Below, one piece after another: positions 8,498 to 17,565 of a stretch of DNA of 64,000 nucleotides; position 1 is the first letter of the stretch; each line of letters starts with the position of its first letter. The notes under the pieces were generated by a model, which saw nothing but the letters and a program-made list of their open reading frames with translations, was not told the DNA's origin and searched no databases. The DNA comes from Hyphomicrobium sp. (GTDB lineage Bacteria; Pseudomonadota; Alphaproteobacteria; Rhizobiales; Hyphomicrobiaceae): positions 1 to 64,000 of the forward strand of contig JAIEMV010000008.1 of NCBI GenBank assembly GCA_019751875.1, read 5' to 3'. A program made the position numbers and the translations under genes.

Positions 8498-8724
8498 CGT
8501 GAGGCGTATTCGCGATCATTCATTGCGAACATCGGCAATTTGTCGGCAACGCTGCCCAGAAGCTCCTTGCGTACCCCGGTTCTTCCGTGCGTACCAACGA
8601 CCACAAGATCGACGGCGTTCCTCTTGATAAGAGCGTGCAAGACCGCTTTCTCTTCGAGCTTGCCCCCTACCGGCATCGAGCTGGCAATCCCAACCTTGAA
8701 TAGACCGATGAAACGCGCGCTCAT
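8494..8724 (-). CDS. Half-length universal stress protein (C-terminal UspA part)
   Basis: 76 residues carrying only the second half of a UspA domain, including an intact nucleotide loop (VVGTHGRTGVRKELLGSVADKL). The N-terminal beta-strand and Asp are missing. Despite this it is linked by ATGA overlaps to both the preceding Usp gene and the following antiporter gene, so it is probably translated. It may be a truncated relic kept for coupling, or a small partner that completes a dimer. Confidence 0.6.
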   Translation of the reverse strand: MSARFIGLFKVGIASSMPVGGKLEEKAVLHALIKRNAVDLVVVGTHGRTGVRKELLGSVADKLPMFAMNDREYASR

Positions 8725-9590
8725 TTGGTCCTCGTTGGAACTGCCAGTACGTCACAGGGCACTGTCATAAGGAGGAGCTCGGCAACGCTTCCAATCGTGT
8801 CATCGTGAGCCCCGCTGCGACCATGGGTGCCGGCAATCACAAGGTCAGGCCAATGCTTCTCCACGTAGCTCACGATTGCAATATTCGGCTCGCCCTCTAG
8901 CAAGATGGTGTTTATTGATCCCGCATCAGTTCCGAGCGCACCAACCAGGTCCGCCATGTCCTGTTCGGACTCACGCATGACACGAGCTCGTTCTTCCGCT
9001 TCAACAAAGTCGATCGATTTGTCGGCGTTCGGTCCGGTCCAGTTCCGGGAAACAACGAAGGCGTGCAGCGCGGTGATCTGTGCCCCTGGAAACAAGGCGC
9101 GACCGGTGGCAAGTACGCTCCTTGAGGCTGACGAGAAGTCCACCCCTGTTGCAATCGTTTTGTAGGGCCCTTGCGGCCGGCGGCGAACCGAGAGAACAGG
9201 CTGCGATGCGCGCCGCATGATGCGCGCCGACGTGCTGCCGAGCAGCCTTTCTCCCAGGATCTTGCCGTGTGCTGGACCGGTAACGAGAAAGTCACACTCG
9301 ATCTGACGGGCATGTTCCAAAATTCGATCGGCAGGGTCACCAACAACAATGTGGCGTGGCACCGTTCGAGCGATCGGCGATGAGCTGACGAGACGGTCCA
9401 ATTCGGCGCTGGTATTGCGAACCCGTTGCTCGATGCCCCAGGGGCGAAGAGCGCTTGATTCAATCACGTGGCAGATGATGAGTTCAGCATCCCACTCCTG
9501 TGTCAACTGAACGGCGCGGTCAAAGGCTCTATCACACGCTGGCGTCAAGTCGGTTGCCAGCATGACCCTTCGAGGTATTCGATCAAACAT
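8721..9590 (-). CDS. Universal stress protein, tandem UspA domains
   Basis: 289 residues with two UspA domains. Domain 1 begins MFDRIPRRVMLATDLTPACD with a loop TGPAHGKILGERLLGSTSA. Domain 2 begins near residue 142 (YKTIATGVDFSSASRS) and has GTHGRSGAHDDTIGSVAELL, the classic ATP-binding G-2x-G-9x-G(S) pattern. It lies 15 bp after the single-domain Usp gene and overlaps the next by ATGA. Cytoplasmic; likely acts in survival under oxygen or energy limitation. Confidence 0.87.
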   Translation of the reverse strand: MFDRIPRRVMLATDLTPACDRAFDRAVQLTQEWDAELIICHVIESSALRPWGIEQRVRNTSAELDRLVSSSPIARTVPRHIVVGDPADRILEHARQIECDFLVTGPAHGKILGERLLGSTSARIMRRASQPVLSVRRRPQGPYKTIATGVDFSSASRSVLATGRALFPGAQITALHAFVVSRNWTGPNADKSIDFVEAEERARVMRESEQDMADLVGALGTDAGSINTILLEGEPNIAIVSYVEKHWPDLVIAGTHGRSGAHDDTIGSVAELLLMTVPCDVLAVPTRTK

Positions 9591-9605
9591 CGGTTCCTCG
9601 TTGCG

Positions 9606-10025
9606 CTATCTGGCGACTGTTACAGGACAATGGGCCCTGAAAACGACGTCACGTGAGACGGAGCCCAACATGAGCCGCGAGATGCTGCCCTTACCACCCG
9701 TCCCAACCACGATGTGATCAGCGCTGATTTCCTCAGCGAACATCGTGATTGCGCGGGCTACATCCCGACTTTTCAGACCGCTCGTCTTGAGCTCAGTCAT
9801 TCCAGCAGCTTTCGCTTGCTCCACAGCACGATCCAGAATGAGCTTCAGCTCTTCGTCCTCCCACAAATAGCTGGCAGCTCCTGTCCGACCGACGGCACCC
9901 ATAAGTTCATTGACAGCGACCAGCGTCAGCTCGGCACCGAAAGCCTGTGCCATCTCGACCGCGAGATCCACCGCCGCCCTGGAATGATCGGTATCGTCAA
10001 TCGAACAGAGTATTTTCTTAATCAT
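9606..10025 (-). CDS. Universal stress protein, single domain
   Basis: 139 residues starting MIKKILCSIDDTDHSRAAVDL, one UspA domain. The loop VGTGGKGSISRLMLGSVSRD keeps the nucleotide-binding pattern. ATG 10025 is chosen because GGAGG lies 5 nt before it; an upstream in-frame ATG 12 nt earlier lacks this. It is the first gene of the Usp-Usp-halfUsp-antiporter-Usp operon, and an FNR/FixK-type box lies about 150 bp upstream. Confidence 0.87.
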   Translation of the reverse strand: MIKKILCSIDDTDHSRAAVDLAVEMAQAFGAELTLVAVNELMGAVGRTGAASYLWEDEELKLILDRAVEQAKAAGMTELKTSGLKSRDVARAITMFAEEISADHIVVGTGGKGSISRLMLGSVSRDVVFRAHCPVTVAR

Positions 10026-10166
10026 CTGATCCTCCACGATCCCTTCCGGCCGTCGCCTTCGGCGGTCCTAGCCGGCTCTGAAGTGTTCGCTCAAGCGGGG
10101 CGGCTACCAACCGATGCGACGACTGGCCTATCGTGAAGATAAGGGACCCAAATACTCCGTCGGTTC

Positions 10167-10180
10167 TTGACGAATATCAA
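10167..10180 (-). promoter_or_regulatory. FNR/FixK-like box upstream of the Usp operon
   Basis: TTGACGAATATCAA fits TTGAT-N4-ATCAA with one mismatch (C for T in the left half). It lies in the 290-bp gap before the first Usp gene. In alphaproteobacteria FixK, FnrN or CRP-like regulators bind such sites under low oxygen. Not tested; a matching site precedes the neighbouring operon at 14282. Confidence 0.55.
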
Positions 10181-10315
10181 AGTACGTAAACGACCCTATA
10201 GGCGTGTTTTGCGGTGAATGAACTGGACTGGCCTGTCCTCCTGCGAAAGCAGCGCCCCAACAAACATGACGATAAGTGAAGATCTGCAATGGCTGTATCA
10301 GCGGCAGATCACCAA

Positions 10316-13027
10316 CTACGCTGGGCGGCGCGCGTGCGAGTCCGTAAGCGCAAGCCGCATTTGCTTCTCCATCTCAATCAATGCGAAGAACACGGCGCCT
10401 ACGAAGACAATCAGCACGCCATCGAGGAGCGGGACCGGGCGCGTACCAAACACCGACTGAAGCGGCGGCAGGTAGGTGATCGCGAACTGCGCCAGAGCCA
10501 TTGTTGTAACGGTCGCCCATACTATTCGCGTCCCGCGCACGGCTTGCCAGGTCAATGAAGTTCCGTAAATGTTGCGAATAAAGAATAGGTGAAAGATCTC
10601 CAGAACCACCAGAGTGTTCATCGCTATGGTCTGCGCAAGTGCTGGATCGTATCCCTTATCGATGGCGTAAAAGAACATGCCGAAGACGGCTGCCAGAAAG
10701 AGTCCCGACACCAGGATAATGTGCCAGACGAGGTCTCCTCCAAGGAGTGGCTCGTTCCGAGGCCGAGGCGGGCGGTGCATTGTGCCGGGTTCTGTGGGCT
10801 CAAAGGCAAGAGCTATGCCGAGCGTAATACCGGTAATGAGGTTGACCCAGAGAATCTGAACGGCCGTGATGGGCAGCGCCATTGACGCCAGAAGTGCAGC
10901 TATGATGGTCATGGCCTCGCCAACATTGGTGGGAAGCGTCCAACTGATGACCTTCTTTATGTTGTCGTAGACTGTTCGTCCTTCGCGGACTGCCGCGGCG
11001 ATCGAGGCGAAGTTGTCATCGGCTAATACGATTTCGGCGGCCTCTTTTGCAGCTTCGCTTCCCTTTCGCCCCATGGCGATACCAGCATCCGCTCGCTTCA
11101 GGGCAGGTGCATCGTTCACGCCGTCGCCCGTCATCGCAACGGTCAGACCACGAGACTGAAGCGCCGTCACGAGCCGCAACTTATGCGCCGGCGAGGTTCT
11201 CGCAAAAATGTCTGTCTCGAACGCCGCAGCGGCGAGTTCAGCGTCGCTCATGGCGTCGATATCTGCACCAGTGAGGACGCGGTCGGTGTTCTTCAGACCG
11301 ACCATACTTGCGATCGCGCGCGCCGTGGCACCATGGTCGCCCGTTATCATTTTCACACGGATGCCGGCAGTGTGGCACTCAGCGACTGCTGCGATCGCTT
11401 CGAGGCGAGGCGGGTCGATGAGACCGATGAGCCCGATGAGCGTCAGCTTGCGGTCAATGTCGGACAAATTGAGGATCGCGTGCTCTTGCGCAACGTTGCG
11501 CGTCGCAACTGCGATCACACGTTGTCCCTTGCTAGCGAGCTCTTCTACTTTTCTGTTCCATTCCCGCTCGTCGAGGGGCTTGGTGTTCCCGGCATCTGCG
11601 CGCTCATCGGCGCACAGGGAGAGGATCGCCTCCGGTGCTCCTTTAACATCGATGCGCGCAGCCCCCCGATGGTCATGATGAAGGACAGCCATGTATCGGT
11701 GCGCGGCATCGAACGGTATGGCGTCCGTTCTCGTCCAGTAGCGGAACGGCTCCGCGCCTTCGCTGGAGATCTTTCCCGCGAGCGCCATGAGTGCGCCCTC
11801 CATTGGATCGCCCTCGACGCGCCATCCGTTGTCCGACTTGTGCAGCACCGCATCGTTGCAAAGTGCGGCCACGATGGCGAATTCCTGGAGAACCGCGGTA
11901 TCGGAGGGGCTTGCGGAGCCATCGTCTCGGCGAACGGCGCCTTGTGGAGCGTAGCCTTCGCCATCTGCGATATAGCGGTGTTGGCCGGTTAGCGATGCGG
12001 CCATCATTTCGTTCCGGGTTAGCGTTCCGGTCTTGTCCGAACAGATCACGGAAACTGATCCCAGCGTCTCTATCGCCGGCAGGCGGCGGACGACGGCATT
12101 TCTTCGTGCCATGGCCTGCACACCGACCGCCAGGGTAATGGTCAGCACGGCCGGCAGACCTTCCGGGATAGCAGCGACCGTGAGGCCGACGACTGCCATG
12201 AAGAGCTGGGAAAAATCCATGTGGCCAACGAAATATCCGTAGGCCAGCAGACTCGCGGCGATGACCAGGATGAATAAAGTGAGCCATCGCGCGAAGATAT
12301 TCATCTGGTGGACGAGCGGTGTCGTCAGGGTCGTGACTTCCGACAAGAGCCCGCTGATCTGGCCGATCTGCGTTTCGGATCCGGTGGCCACGACGACACC
12401 GCGCCCTGCCCCTGCCGCAACGAGCGTACCGCTGAACAACATGCATGTCCGATCGCCAAGTGCGGCCTTCACCTGTACGGGCGCGATCGCCTTATCGACC
12501 GGTACGGATTCGCCTGTCAGTATGGCTTCCTCGGCCTTAAGCCCTCGCGCTTCAAACAATCGAAGATCTGCAGGGACGCGGTCTCCCGCTTCGATCAAGA
12601 CGATATCGCCCGGGACCAGATCGGCGGCATCGATGCTGCACCGTCGCCCATCGCGCAGTACCGACGAGTGCGGTGCGAGCATATTCCTGATCGACTCCAT
12701 GGCCTGTTCGGCGCGACCTTCCTGGACAAAACTTATGATCGCGTTTGCGATCACGACGGCAAGGATCACGCCGGTATCGACCCAATGCTGAAGTGCTGCG
12801 GTGACAATCGCGGAGGCAAGCAGGACATAGATCAAAACGTTGTTGAAGTGACCGAGGAACCGAAGCAAAGCGTTTTTCTTGGGCGGCTCCGGCAGGCGAT
12901 TGGAGCCAAATTTCTGCAGCCTTGCGCACGCCTCATTCGATGACAGTCCAGCAGTCGTCGAGCCGAGGATGGTCACAACGTCGCTCGCCGGCTCGCTATA
13001 AAAACTGCGGTGGGATAATTCAGTCAT
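10316..13027 (-). CDS. P-type cation-transporting ATPase (P2 group)
   Basis: 903 residues. The sequence shows the N-terminal cation ATPase domain, actuator TGES at residues 171-174, ion-site motif AAIPEGLP at about 285-292, phosphorylation motif DKTGTLT at 331-337 and hinge TGDGVNDAPAL. The last four membrane helices are at the C terminus. The PEGLP and DKTGTLT combination with a SERCA-like layout places it with Ca2+, Na+ or K+ pumps rather than heavy-metal pumps (no CPx motif, no HMA domain). It is downstream of the alcohol dehydrogenase by 71 bp, probably in one transcript. Confidence 0.9.
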   Translation of the reverse strand: MTELSHRSFYSEPASDVVTILGSTTAGLSSNEACARLQKFGSNRLPEPPKKNALLRFLGHFNNVLIYVLLASAIVTAALQHWVDTGVILAVVIANAIISFVQEGRAEQAMESIRNMLAPHSSVLRDGRRCSIDAADLVPGDIVLIEAGDRVPADLRLFEARGLKAEEAILTGESVPVDKAIAPVQVKAALGDRTCMLFSGTLVAAGAGRGVVVATGSETQIGQISGLLSEVTTLTTPLVHQMNIFARWLTLFILVIAASLLAYGYFVGHMDFSQLFMAVVGLTVAAIPEGLPAVLTITLAVGVQAMARRNAVVRRLPAIETLGSVSVICSDKTGTLTRNEMMAASLTGQHRYIADGEGYAPQGAVRRDDGSASPSDTAVLQEFAIVAALCNDAVLHKSDNGWRVEGDPMEGALMALAGKISSEGAEPFRYWTRTDAIPFDAAHRYMAVLHHDHRGAARIDVKGAPEAILSLCADERADAGNTKPLDEREWNRKVEELASKGQRVIAVATRNVAQEHAILNLSDIDRKLTLIGLIGLIDPPRLEAIAAVAECHTAGIRVKMITGDHGATARAIASMVGLKNTDRVLTGADIDAMSDAELAAAAFETDIFARTSPAHKLRLVTALQSRGLTVAMTGDGVNDAPALKRADAGIAMGRKGSEAAKEAAEIVLADDNFASIAAAVREGRTVYDNIKKVISWTLPTNVGEAMTIIAALLASMALPITAVQILWVNLITGITLGIALAFEPTEPGTMHRPPRPRNEPLLGGDLVWHIILVSGLFLAAVFGMFFYAIDKGYDPALAQTIAMNTLVVLEIFHLFFIRNIYGTSLTWQAVRGTRIVWATVTTMALAQFAITYLPPLQSVFGTRPVPLLDGVLIVFVGAVFFALIEMEKQMRLALTDSHARRPA

Positions 13028-13098
13028 CGATTTGTGTCTCGAACTTGGGTCGCCGGCTTGAAAGAGGCATGTCAGAATGGACTTTCGACACGCCAGCG

Positions 13099-14175
13099 CT
13101 ACGGCGTGATGGCAACTTTCAGTACGCCGTCCCTTTGGTTGGCGAAGAGATCGTAGGCCGCTTCAATCTCGTCCAACTTGAACCGGTGTGTGACCAGTGG
13201 GCGCGTGTCGATGCGTTCGGATGCAATGATCTCCATGAGGCGGCGCATCCGTTCCTTCCCCCCGGGGCACAGTGTTGTTCTGATCGTGTGATCCCCTAGT
13301 CCCGCGAGGAAGGCATCGACCGGAACTGTGAGATTGTTCGAATAGACGCCGAGCGAGGACAATGTTCCGCCGGGCCGCAGCACATGAAGCGCGCCAGCAA
13401 ACGTCGCCTGCGTACCGAGCGCCTCGATCGCTACGTCAACGCCACGCCCGTCCGTCAGCGACATAATCTCAGTGACTGGATCGGTTTTGCTGAAGTCCAC
13501 GACGTGATCTGCTCCCATTCTTCGCGCCATCTCCATGCGAGCCGGAACGCTTTCGACGGCAATGATCGTCGACGCACCCATGAGGCGGGCCCCTGCTGTT
13601 GCACAGAGCCCAATGGGCCCCTGAGCGAAGACTGCGACCGCGTCGCCAATACGGATGTTGCCGCTTTCAGCTCCAGAAAAGCCTGTCGACATGATATCGG
13701 GGCACATGAGAACCTGCTCGTCTGTCAATGTGTCAGGGACCCTTGCAAGGTTCGCCATGGCATCTGGCACGAGGACATATTCAGCCTGTGTGCCGTCAAT
13801 CGTATTGCCGAACCGCCAGCCGCCCAGTGGCTTGAAGCCATGTTTGGTGCGGGGGCCATCCTGCGCGTGGCAACCGCATAGAGCCGCAGCGCTGTGACCG
13901 GATGTGCAGATCGCACCGGCAATTACGCGCTGTCCCTCGCTAAATCCCTCCACAGCGGACCCCAGCTTATCGATGACACCGACTGGCTCGTGGCCGATCG
14001 TCAATCCGCGCGCAACGGGGTATTCGCCTTTGAGGATATGCACATCTGTACCGCAGATGGTGGTCGTTGTAATACGCACGAGCGCATCCAGCGGCCCCAC
14101 TTCTGGGATCGGCTTCTCGTCGAGAACAATGCGTCCTGGTTCGACGAAAACCGCGGCCTTCATCTTGGCGAACAT
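13099..14175 (-). CDS. Zinc-dependent alcohol dehydrogenase (MDR family)
   Basis: 358 residues starting MFAKMKAAVFVEPGRIVL. Catalytic zinc ligands are in TTICGTDVHILKGEYP and GLTIGHEPVG; the Rossmann dinucleotide fold starts near GDAVAVFAQGPIGLCATAGA. The structural-zinc lobe is unusual: instead of four closely spaced Cys it has ICTSGHSAAALCGCHAQ. This looks like the isopropanol/short-chain alcohol NAD(P)-dependent group. Of three in-frame ATGs, 14175 is chosen for the GAGGAGG about 7 nt before it. An FNR-like box is 107-120 bp upstream, and the P-type ATPase follows in the same direction. The substrate is not known. Confidence 0.87.
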   Translation of the reverse strand: MFAKMKAAVFVEPGRIVLDEKPIPEVGPLDALVRITTTTICGTDVHILKGEYPVARGLTIGHEPVGVIDKLGSAVEGFSEGQRVIAGAICTSGHSAAALCGCHAQDGPRTKHGFKPLGGWRFGNTIDGTQAEYVLVPDAMANLARVPDTLTDEQVLMCPDIMSTGFSGAESGNIRIGDAVAVFAQGPIGLCATAGARLMGASTIIAVESVPARMEMARRMGADHVVDFSKTDPVTEIMSLTDGRGVDVAIEALGTQATFAGALHVLRPGGTLSSLGVYSNNLTVPVDAFLAGLGDHTIRTTLCPGGKERMRRLMEIIASERIDTRPLVTHRFKLDEIEAAYDLFANQRDGVLKVAITP

Positions 14176-14281
14176 GCGCATGCCTCCTCTTCCAGATACC
14201 AACGGCTACGCGCACGGCTTGCGTGCCTGCTGCGGCGATGGTGCCAAAGTTGGATAGTTTGCGGATTGGTCGGCCCCAGCG

Positions 14282-14295
14282 TTGAGCGAAATCAA
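14282..14295 (-). promoter_or_regulatory. FNR/FixK-like box upstream of the dehydrogenase-ATPase operon
   Basis: TTGAGCGAAATCAA matches TTGAT-N4-ATCAA with one mismatch, and TTGA-N6-TCAA perfectly. It lies 107-120 bp before the alcohol dehydrogenase start, where an activator would act. Together with the box at 10167 it suggests co-regulation of the two adjacent operons. Confidence 0.55.
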
Positions 14296-14597
14296 ACTAC
14301 GTAGTCGACCGTGGATACGATCTTGAGCGGCAGCCCTCGGGGACTGTTTCCAACCTTGGCCCAAAGCTCACCCATGCATTTGCGGTGGTGCCCGGTATCA
14401 CCTCGTCAATGTTGGTAAACTGCAGCTGCACAGCACCATAAGTTGCCGAGCGCGACGTCCGTGAGTTCCGTCGCGATCTATCCTGTTCAGAGCGTATTTC
14501 GAAGTGTTCCTTAACTCCTAATCTGCACGTCATGGCCCCATCGAGTGCCGGCGGCTCGCACGTGAAGCAGCAGCTCGGCTAGCATCTGATCGGCGCC

Positions 14598-15386
14598 CTA
14601 AGACTGAGGGTCGCCGGACGCTGCATTGATCGCACCCTCAGATCGGGGAGTCTTTTGTTCAGCAACGTCGCGGTTGTTGGCCAGCAAATCAGGGGGCAGG
14701 TGCGGAAGGACTTGGACTACCGTGCCGGGCCTAACGAGTTGAGCCAAGTGGGTGGCATGTTCGTTGAGCATGCGAAAACAACCAGAGGAGGAGGCGCGGC
14801 CTATCGACTTTCTGTCGTTCGTTCCGTGGATCCTATACAACGTGTCTCCGAGGTATAGCGCGACGGCGCCAAGAGGATTGCGGACGCCTCCTGTCATCTT
14901 AACCGGCAGTGACGGGTCTCGCTTACGCATCTCGTGCGGTGGATGCCAATCGGGCCAAGTCGCAACGCGGCTGATTGTTTCTTTTCCCGACCACTTAAAT
15001 CCGTCGCGCCCGACGGATATCGGGTAGGCGTAAGCAGCTGTGTCGTCGATCGCGAAGTACAGCTTGCGAGCCCGAGTATCGATCACGATCTCACCTGGCA
15101 CTCCGCTGAAGGCTACGATTTGTGGTGCTCGGCTAGTGATTGATGGTCGTGGCCCCCCGCTTGCCGTCCGGAGCGAAGGTGGGGACGGGCGTCTCGGCGG
15201 CTGCTCGAAAAGCCGAAGCGATGCGTTGTAAGAATTAGACGAGGGAGCCTCTCGCGTCGATCGCTTTTGCGGAGCACCTCCATCGCCCCAGATTCCCCAT
15301 TGACCCATTGATTGAGCGTTTGCTGGCAACGGCAGAGCCAGTATAAGCGGTAGAAGGCAGGAGAACGCGCATTTCAACTGTCGCAT
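14598..15386 (-). CDS. L,D-transpeptidase (YkuD family), exported
   Basis: 262 residues. Signal peptide MRQLKCAFSCLLPLILALPLPANAQ, then a Pro/Ser-rich linker, then a YkuD catalytic domain from about residue 100. The active site is RIHGTNDRKSIGRASSSGCFRML: catalytic Cys with upstream His. The usual SHGCIR signature is SSGCFR here. These enzymes form 3-3 cross-links in peptidoglycan or attach proteins to it, in the periplasm. ATG 15386 is preferred over ATG 15425 because it places the signal peptide at the N terminus. Confidence 0.85.
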   Translation of the reverse strand: MRQLKCAFSCLLPLILALPLPANAQSMGQWGIWGDGGAPQKRSTREAPSSNSYNASLRLFEQPPRRPSPPSLRTASGGPRPSITSRAPQIVAFSGVPGEIVIDTRARKLYFAIDDTAAYAYPISVGRDGFKWSGKETISRVATWPDWHPPHEMRKRDPSLPVKMTGGVRNPLGAVALYLGDTLYRIHGTNDRKSIGRASSSGCFRMLNEHATHLAQLVRPGTVVQVLPHLPPDLLANNRDVAEQKTPRSEGAINAASGDPQS

Positions 15387-15468
15387 TGCAACTTTCCGAC
15401 ATGGGGGCAGTGTTAGACTTGACATAGGTGTTCAATGTCGTCTGACAGCTATCGGAGGCAGTCGACGA

Positions 15469-15975
15469 TCATTTCTTCACGTCAATGGTAAAGAAGACTT
15501 CGGCAGCCTTTTTCTCTCTCCCGGAACGGTTGATCCGCGATTTGCATCTGTAGGTCGTCGCAAAACCTTCCACCCGGCACTTCTGGGTATCTACCGTGAA
15601 TTCAAGAACCCGACGATTGTCGAGGCGATTGATGTCGATGATGTCGTCTTCAGAGAGGTCCTTATCGATCAATTCGATCTTGATAGGATGAGCACCCGGT
15701 GCAACGTCGCGCCGGATCACCCAGTCAGTGTTGATGGTCACGCCACGGGCCGAAGTCTGCTTCTTGACGGGTGTCGTCGTTGTTTCTCCCGCGATAGTGA
15801 CGCGCGCAAAAAGATCTCCCCGCGAAAGTTCGTCGAATTTGTCGAGCGGACGAATTTGATCAATCTTGACGGTGATGCTGTGCACGGGCGCAGCGTTTCC
15901 GGTTGCTGCCAGTCCTACCGCTGCCGCAAATAACAAAGCGAACGACCAGATTTTGCGAGAAGCGCTAAATGTCAT
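15469..15975 (-). CDS. Secreted protein with a C2-like beta domain, function unknown
   Basis: 168 residues with a clear signal peptide (SRKIWSFALLFAAAVGLAATGNAA). The mature part is beta-rich with an acidic segment, IELIDKDLSEDDIIDINRL, reminiscent of a Ca2+-binding C2 fold, followed by two Cys that may form a disulphide (QKCRVEG and YRCKSR). It is periplasmic or outside the cell. It stands next to the L,D-transpeptidase, on the same strand. No exact family is recognised, so the C2 comparison is only structural. Confidence 0.7.
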   Translation of the reverse strand: MTFSASRKIWSFALLFAAAVGLAATGNAAPVHSITVKIDQIRPLDKFDELSRGDLFARVTIAGETTTTPVKKQTSARGVTINTDWVIRRDVAPGAHPIKIELIDKDLSEDDIIDINRLDNRRVLEFTVDTQKCRVEGFATTYRCKSRINRSGREKKAAEVFFTIDVKK

Positions 15976-16020
15976 CTTGTTTCCCCCTGTTTTGCTACGT
16001 GGAATTGAGTAGACTTGAAT

Positions 16021-17157
16021 CTATTCCGGGTGTGCCGAGGATCGGAACCGGAAGATCGCTGCGACCGGGCTGTCCGCCGGCAACATGGCGCGGCTCACCG
16101 GCAATACGTCGCCGCCTGTTCGAATGGTGAGACCAGCGAGTTCGTCCAAAATATCGTAGGTATCCGCGCTGGACTGCTCAGCTAGTGTAATAGTTCCGTC
16201 CTTTGGATTGATGGTTCCGGGCCGAGCCGTTGCGGTGTCGATCAGCAACGTCCCCACGCGGCCACACACAGCCGCTTTGGCGATCTTGGTGACGTCGGTG
16301 CTTGTCATGTCGCTTGATGCGCGTTCGAAGATAAGGCGCAGGCGATCTGAAATGATGCGTTTCGCGTGCTTTGTCGCCAGCTCGCGTGCAAAGAGTGCCA
16401 ACTCCTGATCGGAGATGCGATCCGGATTCCCGATGATCGTTTCGCTCAAGACATGTGGGTAACTGTTATTCGCCCGATAAATGGCAGCCATTTCTTCGAC
16501 TGCCGCTACTATGAGCGGTTGCGTGCGCCCGGCTAACATCGGCCGCAAGGCACGATCGATCATTCGACAATATTGTCCAATAAGGACCTTCATCCCCTCC
16601 CGGCCCTGGACCCGGCGGGCCGGCGCCCGGTCTTTCGGAAACTGCCGCTTTAAAGCATCCGACATGCTCTTCGGCAGTGCCTCAATAGCGACGGTTTCGG
16701 CAAGTGATGATGTGACTTCGATAATGCGCACCGCTTTCTGAGAAAGTGCGAGTATGAAGCATGCACCCGGATAAGCTAGAAGGGGCAGCAATGGCTTCAA
16801 GTGGAAGCGATCTGCAACTTCGACGATGTGCTCCACGCACGTTGGCAGACGGAATGTTCTTAATTCATGAGGTGTAGCGAATACGGCTAACCCGTCGGCC
16901 TGGTAGGTCCAGAAACACTCATCCTGGAGCAGTTCGTTCAGCAGCCGATAGGCCGCTGCGATGCTGCGCGTATTGAGATTTGCTGCTTCAAGTTGAGCAA
17001 CGGCTTCTGCTATCGCATTCTTGAATGTGATTCTGTCGATCAAATTATTGCGCGTCACAGGCGTGGTCGGCAGATAAATCGAGATGCATACACTGTCGCG
17101 AACGGCATCCAAACTTGTGAAATCAGCTTCCGTGGGAATGTCGGTATAAAGCATCAC
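16021..17157 (-). CDS. baeRF-family protein (bacterial eRF1-like)
   Basis: 378 residues, cytoplasmic, without signal or membrane segment. It fits the bacterial archaeo-eukaryotic release factor-like families: an N-terminal YTDIPTEADFTSL region, a central VYLPT-type segment (CISIYLPTTPVTRNN) and a C-terminal portion with GRVGTLLIDTATARPG, typical of the eRF1 domain 3-like fold. Members are linked to stress, ribosome or Usp neighbourhoods and have no proven reaction. The match is by pattern, not by alignment. Confidence 0.7.
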   Translation of the reverse strand: MMLYTDIPTEADFTSLDAVRDSVCISIYLPTTPVTRNNLIDRITFKNAIAEAVAQLEAANLNTRSIAAAYRLLNELLQDECFWTYQADGLAVFATPHELRTFRLPTCVEHIVEVADRFHLKPLLPLLAYPGACFILALSQKAVRIIEVTSSLAETVAIEALPKSMSDALKRQFPKDRAPARRVQGREGMKVLIGQYCRMIDRALRPMLAGRTQPLIVAAVEEMAAIYRANNSYPHVLSETIIGNPDRISDQELALFARELATKHAKRIISDRLRLIFERASSDMTSTDVTKIAKAAVCGRVGTLLIDTATARPGTINPKDGTITLAEQSSADTYDILDELAGLTIRTGGDVLPVSRAMLPADSPVAAIFRFRSSAHPE

Positions 17158-17183
17158 AATTCCTCAGATGGCTAAAGACAGAA

Positions 17184-17474
17184 TTACGCAACGTGGCAGC
17201 GTGCGCCGAGGTACTGACCGAGCAAGTCGACATAGCGCTTTGCCGTCCTCGTTCTTTCAGGCGTGAGCGGGCGTCCGGCTAAATGTGCTTCAACACTCCC
17301 TCGTGCGCCTCTTCGATCAAGGCTGTCCAACTCAGTCCTAACGGACTGACAGGTCTGCCCTGCTGCCAAGGGTTTCGGTCCAGGATCCTGAGGTCCAGAT
17401 TGTGCCGCGCAGCCGCCTGCTGCACACACGGCAAGGGAGACAATGGTCAGCGCGTTCCTCGTTCTGGTCCACAT
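17184..17474 (-). CDS. Small lipoprotein, function unknown
   Basis: 96 residues. N terminus MWTRTRNALTIVSLAVCAAGGC is a lipoprotein signal with a lipobox AAGGC, so it should be anchored to a membrane. The rest is hydrophilic (TCQSVRTELDSLDRRGARGS) with three Cys in total, including the lipobox. It is the last gene after the baeRF gene on the same strand. Confidence 0.65.
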   Translation of the reverse strand: MWTRTRNALTIVSLAVCAAGGCAAQSGPQDPGPKPLAAGQTCQSVRTELDSLDRRGARGSVEAHLAGRPLTPERTRTAKRYVDLLGQYLGARCHVA

Positions 17475-17565
17475 CTGAGTCCTGAGACGAATGGTATCTC
17501 TGCAGCATTGGATGACGTCTGAACTCAGTTGACTGATGCGAAAGGGTACTCAGCAGCAAGCAGTG

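Noticed and set aside
11183-11992. 269-codon plus-strand ORF opposite the P-type ATPase
   Set aside because: It reads antisense to a well supported gene and has no independent evidence.
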